Shown here piece by piece: positions 43,912-47,963 of a stretch of DNA of 47,963 nt. The translations under genes were made by a program, and so were the position numbers. How positions within the stretch are numbered: position 1 is the first letter of the stretch; every line of letters starts with the position of its first letter. Under the pieces are notes generated by a model. It made no database searches and was not told the origin of the DNA. It saw nothing but the letters and a program-made list of their open reading frames with translations. Source of the DNA: Acaryochloris sp. CRU_2_0 (GTDB lineage Bacteria > Cyanobacteriota > Cyanobacteriia > Thermosynechococcales > Thermosynechococcaceae); contig JAAUOM010000023.1 in NCBI GenBank assembly GCA_012034865.1, positions 1 to 47,963 of the forward strand, given 5' to 3'.

Positions 43912-44964
43912 CTAGGATACAAACTGAGGCATGACCTGGGCAGAGGTTAATAACCCACAAAGGCCTTGTTGATGGAGGAGAATCCCTGCTTTGAGATAGC
44001 CAAAGGCAGGGCCACAGACGTTAGCAGCCATACTCGTTTCATCGCCTAAGGTGAAGGTATGGGTGGAGATTTTGCCCTCAAAGGTTCGGCCTGTTACCTG
44101 CACATTGGTACTCAGGGGTTTCTGAGGATGGCGGGTATCGACAACACCACCGACGGTGACGCGATCGCGTCCACAAATGCCTGCCATTTCTAAAATCACA
44201 TCATCGGCATGTTCCATGTCTTCTAGGCTTAAAATACCCTGGGTTTTATCCAGTAACGCTTCTACCTCAGCGTCAGTCATGGCTCTGGCGGTTTCCACGT
44301 CGTAACCGGGCAAATGGGCAATGTCTTCTCGGATCGTGGCTCGGTAGGCATCCCAGTTGGCAATGCCGACCCCAAAGGTGATTTTGACTTGATGAACTTC
44401 AGCATAGCTTTGGGCTGCTAGAGCCGCCGCAGCCGTCAATAGGCCGGGGGTTGCTCCACAGCCTGTGATATAGGTAATGCCGGCTGCGGCAAGTTGGGAC
44501 CCTAAATCTACTAATTGCTCCACGGCACTGGTGCGCTTGATGGCATCAATCAAGACCCCCTGCCAACCAATTTCTATAAATTGCTGAGCGACGGAGGCCA
44601 TGAAGGTATTGGGAAGATTGGGAAGGGCCAGGAAAAATCCAGCAACGTTTTGACTTTGTTGGATTAAATCGGCAATGCTCTGGGTGCTGAGGGTGCCTTC
44701 GGGCTCTAGGTAGCCGAGGGAGCCTTGGGTTTGATAGGTTGCGATCGCCCGCTGCACATCTAATCCGCTGGGATCCACTGCAAACCCTTTCTGGTCAGCA
44801 GCCACCACCCACTGAATTTGTTGTTTAGGTGCTAAGACCTTAGCCGCCGCTTGCCCTAGCCCCCCAAACCCTAAAACCCCCACGGGAATAGGCAACTGCG
44901 ATACTTGTTGAAGCGGATTGACCAAATTTGTCACGAACTTTCCCTCACCTGTCAGACGATTCAT
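43912..44964 (-). CDS. Saccharopine-dehydrogenase-like NAD(P)-binding oxidoreductase
   Basis: A 350-residue protein with a Rossmann start [20 protein letters not shown] and [20 protein letters not shown] in the second half, a pattern of saccharopine-dehydrogenase/homospermidine-synthase-like proteins (segments [53 protein letters not shown]). Cyanobacteria carry a conserved member of this group whose reaction is not established. The ATG at 44964 has AGGATG close upstream. Same-strand neighbours are the coiled-coil gene and, after 152 bp, the L7/L12-like protein. Confidence 0.75.
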   Translation of the reverse strand: MNRLTGEGKFVTNLVNPLQQVSQLPIPVGVLGFGGLGQAAAKVLAPKQQIQWVVAADQKGFAVDPSGLDVQRAIATYQTQGSLGYLEPEGTLSTQSIADLIQQSQNVAGFFLALPNLPNTFMASVAQQFIEIGWQGVLIDAIKRTSAVEQLVDLGSQLAAAGITYITGCGATPGLLTAAAALAAQSYAEVHQVKITFGVGIANWDAYRATIREDIAHLPGYDVETARAMTDAEVEALLDKTQGILSLEDMEHADDVILEMAGICGRDRVTVGGVVDTRHPQKPLSTNVQVTGRTFEGKISTHTFTLGDETSMAANVCGPAFGYLKAGILLHQQGLCGLLTSAQVMPQFVS

Positions 44965-45116
44965 TTCATCCTCAAATATTATCGGCTACTGGGGGACTAC
45001 CGTGTACACATAAATGACCTGAGTCCAAATTCCAGAATGACACTATTTGGGATAACTGTGGGTATACGGTAGGTACTGGAGGGATATTACCATTACCTAC
45101 AAAATGAGAATGCCTT

Positions 45117-45647
45117 CTAACCATCCAGAGATTCGACGTAGTCTTTGGCCTCTTTCAGGCCATAGCCCAATTCCTGGCGCACATATTTGATGGCTTGGAT
45201 TCTTTGATCTTGACCGATCAATCGTCGCACTTGCGCCTCAATCTCTAATTGATATTGGGGTTCAGAAGTGTTTGTGGGTGGGTCAATCCAGATAAGATCA
45301 TCAATATATCGTTTCGCTTCCGCTAACCCCAGCCCTTGTTGGCGCAATAGTTTAATGGCGGTAATGGTCCGTCCTTGGGTCACCAGTTGCCGAACTTGCT
45401 GGTTGAGATCCGCACTGATGGTGATTGGAGTTGAGGAACGGAGAGGATCGTGCGCGGTATTGGGAGTCGCTAAGATATCTCTAAAATTAGGGTCATCCTG
45501 GGGTCGATGGGGGCTATCTTGGGGAGGATAAGCCGGGGAAACACGTTCAGGGCTATTAGCTGCTCTGTCTCCTTGTTTGGGTTGAAAGGCCAACCAAAGG
45601 ACTAACACTATGAAGGCGATCGCAATGCCAATACCAATAAAGGTCAT
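45117..45647 (-). CDS. Membrane-anchored protein with two L7/L12-CTD-like repeats
   Basis: The 176-residue protein starts with a transmembrane helix, MTFIGIGIAIAFIVLVLWLA, followed by a disordered, Pro/Ser-rich linker. Then come two copies of a ~40-residue unit: QVRQLVTQGRTITAIKLLRQ with GLGLAEAKRYIDDL, and QVRRLIGQDQRIQAIKYVRQ with GYGLKEAKDYVESL. The pattern R-x(4-6)-AIK-x(2)-RQ-x-G-x-GL-x-EAK-x-Y(I/V) matches the ribosomal L7/L12 C-terminal domain/ClpS-like fold. As L7/L12 CTD recruits translation factors, this might be a membrane-bound docking platform, but that is speculation. It lies 14 bp downstream of the CBS gene. Confidence 0.78.
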   Translation of the reverse strand: MTFIGIGIAIAFIVLVLWLAFQPKQGDRAANSPERVSPAYPPQDSPHRPQDDPNFRDILATPNTAHDPLRSSTPITISADLNQQVRQLVTQGRTITAIKLLRQQGLGLAEAKRYIDDLIWIDPPTNTSEPQYQLEIEAQVRRLIGQDQRIQAIKYVRQELGYGLKEAKDYVESLDG

Positions 45648-45661
45648 GATGTTTGTCGCCG

Positions 45662-46153
45662 CTAGGTTGCTTCTGTCTCAAAGGCCACAGCAGGTTTCAA
45701 AGCTCGCACTAAGTCATGGCGAGTAATAATGCCAACAAGGGTCTGATCTTCAGCAACCACAGGTAAACGGTTGATTTTCTTAGTCAGCATCAAGTTAGCA
45801 GCCGTTGCTAAGGGCACATCGGCTTGGGTGGTAATGGGTTTGGTCGTCATCACATCTTGAACCAGCATCCCTAGGGCTTTTTTCATATGTTGATGAAATT
45901 GGTTAGGGGATTCAAAGTAAATGACACTGCCCAGTAGGGTCATGTACAAAGGTGGCTTCATAGGAGATTCCCTCACCAGCAAGTCCCCTTCGGAAATAAT
46001 GCCCACTACTTGATTAGCAGAATCGACAACGGGCAATCCACTGATGCGATGCTCTTCTAGCAGCTTAATGACGGTTTCTAAAGAATCCGTAGGCGTCACC
46101 GTAACAGGGTTGGTGGTCATAAAATCTTGGACAACAGATGCAAATAGTGCCAT
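45662..46153 (-). CDS. CBS-domain pair protein
   Basis: A 163-residue protein composed of two CBS motifs: VVQDFMTTNPVTVTPTDSLE with HRISGLPVVDSANQVVGIIS, and VQDVMTTKPITTQADVPLAT with INRLPVVAEDQTLVGIITRH. A pair of such motifs forms a Bateman module that binds adenine nucleotides and reports energy status. No catalytic domain is fused, so it presumably regulates a partner; the adjacent L7/L12-like membrane protein (14 bp on) is the best candidate by proximity. Common in cyanobacteria as a stand-alone protein. Confidence 0.88.
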   Translation of the reverse strand: MALFASVVQDFMTTNPVTVTPTDSLETVIKLLEEHRISGLPVVDSANQVVGIISEGDLLVRESPMKPPLYMTLLGSVIYFESPNQFHQHMKKALGMLVQDVMTTKPITTQADVPLATAANLMLTKKINRLPVVAEDQTLVGIITRHDLVRALKPAVAFETEAT

Positions 46154-46208
46154 GAACTTAACCTATACAATGCAATGTCTAAAACCACTTCCATCCACTC
46201 AAGAGAGG

Positions 46209-46625
46209 CTATCTAGCCGAGGGAGACGGAAGGGTTGAGGGCACTCTAGCTTGAACCAACCCCCAATCGGGGCGTAGGTTTTTAGCACCCCGTTGATAGA
46301 TATGATGGATGGGCTGCTCCGGATGGGCGGTGTTGAAATGGATAAGGCAGCGAATACAAAAGTCAAGATCGCTCTCAACATGCATTTGCTGCACATCTAG
46401 CAGGGGCACATTGTCCCAGTTAGACCGTTCGCGAGTAATCGCCGCTGGGAAAATAGCATCTAAATCCCATGTCACCGAAAAGGTCACGCTAATGATTTCT
46501 TCATAATCGAAGGTGTTCTCTGTTTCAATGGCATCTATCAGCTCATGGACGACCTCTCGAATCGCATCGACGGAATTTTCAGAGGCAGTTGTTGCCCCCC
46601 GAATTGCACGCACTCTCCATGACAC
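46209..46625 (-). CDS. aroH: Chorismate mutase (AroH type)
   Basis: The enzyme converts chorismate to prephenate for phenylalanine and tyrosine synthesis. The N-terminus VSWRVRAIRGATTASENSVD is the AroH signature with the substrate-binding Arg. The frame is open from an ATG at 46640, but GGAGG lies about eight bases before the GTG at 46625, making that the likely start and giving 138 residues. Further signatures are FSVTWDLDAIFPA, RERSNWDNVPLLDVQQMHVE and the C-terminal AKNLRPD segment. It is followed by the CBS gene after 55 bp on the same strand. Confidence 0.9.
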   Translation of the reverse strand: MSWRVRAIRGATTASENSVDAIREVVHELIDAIETENTFDYEEIISVTFSVTWDLDAIFPAAITRERSNWDNVPLLDVQQMHVESDLDFCIRCLIHFNTAHPEQPIHHIYQRGAKNLRPDWGLVQARVPSTLPSPSAR

Positions 46626-46803
46626 AGACGTATCCTCCATAGCTAAATCATGCCTCAGGATTTACGAAAACCTGCGCCATGTTAGCAAACTTGACATCTC
46701 TAGGGTATTGACGCACAGGACAACTACCATTTTTCACCTTACCTGTGTAGTGAGGTTTTGATAAGTGTCTTCATTTTAATTTGAGCAGTGTTCGCCGCTG
46801 ATG

Positions 46804-46856
46804 CCTGTGGCTCAAAACACTCGGCATTCTGCCATTAAGGCCGATACAGCCACAGG
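46804..46856. terminator. Nested inverted repeat at the 3' end of sppA
   Basis: CCTGTGGCT (46804-46812) pairs exactly with AGCCACAGG (46848-46856), and an inner TCGGC/GCCGA pair can form within. The sppA stop codon (46835-46837) lies inside the loop. No T-run follows, so a stabilising or weak terminating structure is inferred. Confidence 0.35.
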
Positions 46857-47659
46857 GGCAGACCGTTGGTGGCTAGCTCGAAATTAATCCAATCCAGCAT
46901 TGGCCTAGGTAAGGACATTTGGGTTTGCTGGCTACCGGGTAACAGTTTGTTCCAAAACGGCTTTTGCTCTTCAATGGTTTTGCATTTAGCTTTGTCGGGA
47001 TCCAGCCCTGCTAATTCTGCCAGCCAACAGCGGGCATCTTCTTCTGTGCCTAAACGATCCACTAACCCTAGATCCAGTGCTTGTTCTCCGGTGAAGACTC
47101 GACCATCAGCAAATTGCTTGACGGCCTCTACTGCTAAATTACGACCATTGGCAACGGTCTGTACAAACTGAGAATAACTGCTGTCAATCAAATCTTGTAG
47201 GATCTGTCGCTCAGGTTCTGTCAGTTCGCGGTCAAAGGCCAAAATGTCTTTGTAGGGACCCGATTTAATCACCTTAAACGACACACCAACCTTATCTAAG
47301 AGCCGTTCTAGATTATTGCCGCGCAGAATTACACCAATGCTGCCTGTAATGGTCCCTGGATTGGCCATGATGTGTTCAGCGCCCATACCAATGTATACGC
47401 CACCAGAAGCGGAAATATTGCCAAAACTCGCAACAATTTTCACTTTTTCTCGAAGTCGCATCAAGGCACTGTAAATTTCATGGGAGTCCACCACCGTACC
47501 CCCTGGGCTATCAATGCGGAGGAGGAGGGCTGGGTAGCCTTTTTCCTCAATGGTTTTGAGGGCTTCAAGCATATGCTTGCGGGTACCCCCTGCGATCGCA
47601 CCTTTCACTTCTAAACGGGCGATTTGTTTACGAGCGCCACCTTTAAACGGCCAAATCAT
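46835..47659 (-). CDS. sppA: Signal peptide peptidase SppA-like (S49 family)
   Basis: The chosen ATG at 47659 gives a protein of about 274 residues (a TTG at 47665 is two codons upstream). S49 features: LLLRIDSPGGTVVDSHEIYS, the catalytic serine in ISASGGVYIGMG, and the general-base Lys in IKSGPYKDILAFD. It lacks the long N-terminal membrane anchor of E. coli SppA, as many short bacterial/cyanobacterial forms do. It degrades cleaved signal peptides; plant and cyanobacterial relatives also act in acclimation of light-harvesting complexes. Transcribed separately from aroH. Confidence 0.9.
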   Translation of the reverse strand: MIWPFKGGARKQIARLEVKGAIAGGTRKHMLEALKTIEEKGYPALLLRIDSPGGTVVDSHEIYSALMRLREKVKIVASFGNISASGGVYIGMGAEHIMANPGTITGSIGVILRGNNLERLLDKVGVSFKVIKSGPYKDILAFDRELTEPERQILQDLIDSSYSQFVQTVANGRNLAVEAVKQFADGRVFTGEQALDLGLVDRLGTEEDARCWLAELAGLDPDKAKCKTIEEQKPFWNKLLPGSQQTQMSLPRPMLDWINFELATNGLPLWLYRP

Positions 47660-47963
47660 CGGCAAAATTTATCCCTGAAGGTTGTCAACACAATAGCGAT
47701 GGAAGCGACTCCTTCAGGTTGACGAACTATGGAAGTTGCACTTTTTTCCCTGTCTTGACGAGCAACACCCATAGGAAAGCGAACTCAATAGGAATCTAGC
47801 TTCCAAAGGCATGAGTTGTATTCTAGCTTGGACTTCAACCCTGTGCTTACCCCAATAACCGTCCCTAGGATTGTGTTTCCTGAAATCAAGATCCTATAAT
47901 CGAAACAATAGTTACAGAAAGTATAAATTTTTCAGCTTAAAAGTTGTATATCTGGGTATCTTT
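47660..47963. other. Upstream region of sppA, window edge
   Basis: About 304 bp with no recognised gene or RNA. It presumably contains the sppA promoter. The sequence is AT-rich toward the edge. Confidence 0.4.

Overview
The window comes from a cyanobacterial chromosome. The evidence is a photosystem II D1 (psbA) N-terminus at the left edge, Ycf23, carotenoid isomerase CrtH, an SbtA/SbtB bicarbonate uptake pair, an MntC-MntA-MntB manganese transporter, LL-diaminopimelate aminotransferase, an operon equivalent to Synechocystis slr0144-slr0151, and many copies of the GCGATCGC (HIP1) octamer. Moderate GC and gene dialect fit an Acaryochloris- or Leptolyngbya-like lineage, but the genus is only a guess.

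Layout. 1-4.9 kb: psbA start, a HIT-family gene, ycf23, a nucleotidyltransferase/phosphomutase-like fusion and ssb. 4.9-15.4 kb: upp, crtH, a pentapeptide protein, a response regulator with a coiled-coil membrane partner, ispH, a kinase-like membrane protein lacking DFG, and a GT1-type glycosyltransferase. 15.5-18.2 kb: mntCAB on the minus strand with three CATAAT repeats upstream. 18.4-25.2 kb: small hypothetical, GNAT, PfkB kinase, a long AT-rich leader region, sbtA-sbtB, dapL, sulfurtransferase. 25.3-30.7 kb: membrane acyltransferase-like gene, polysaccharide deacetylase, cupin, DUF4336 protein, then a small island of two toxin-antitoxin modules (HicBA-like, visibly decayed, and ParDE-like). 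30.8-38.3 kb: SNF2 helicase, ethanolamine-permease-like transporter, ilvA, hypothetical. 38.9-43.3 kb: the slr0144-slr0151-type operon. 43.3-47.7 kb, minus strand: coiled-coil protein, saccharopine-dehydrogenase-like oxidoreductase, a membrane-anchored protein with two L7/L12-CTD-like repeats, a CBS pair protein, AroH chorismate mutase and SppA.

The most interesting segment is the 38.9-43.3 kb operon. It combines two V4R-domain proteins, two proteins whose sequence pattern looks like divergent phycobiliprotein-fold chains (one retaining a Cys-x-Arg-Asp chromophore-type motif), a small protein with three copies of a Trp-Gly motif, an adrenodoxin-type 2Fe-2S ferredoxin, and a coiled-coil/TPR protein. 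The Synechocystis counterpart has been linked to photosystem II assembly. The phycobiliprotein-like reading and the repeat protein are inferences from this sequence.

A second window-wide pattern is that seven genes (HIT, dapL, acyltransferase, hicB, parE, and the slr0147- and slr0149-like genes) are each restored by adding back one or two bases. Nearly all of these are in short A/T homopolymers, and all are deletions. This looks more like a base-calling or assembly signature than biology, particularly because the dapL lesion removes the catalytic lysine of a normally essential enzyme. The hicA in-frame stop is a substitution and looks like real decay.
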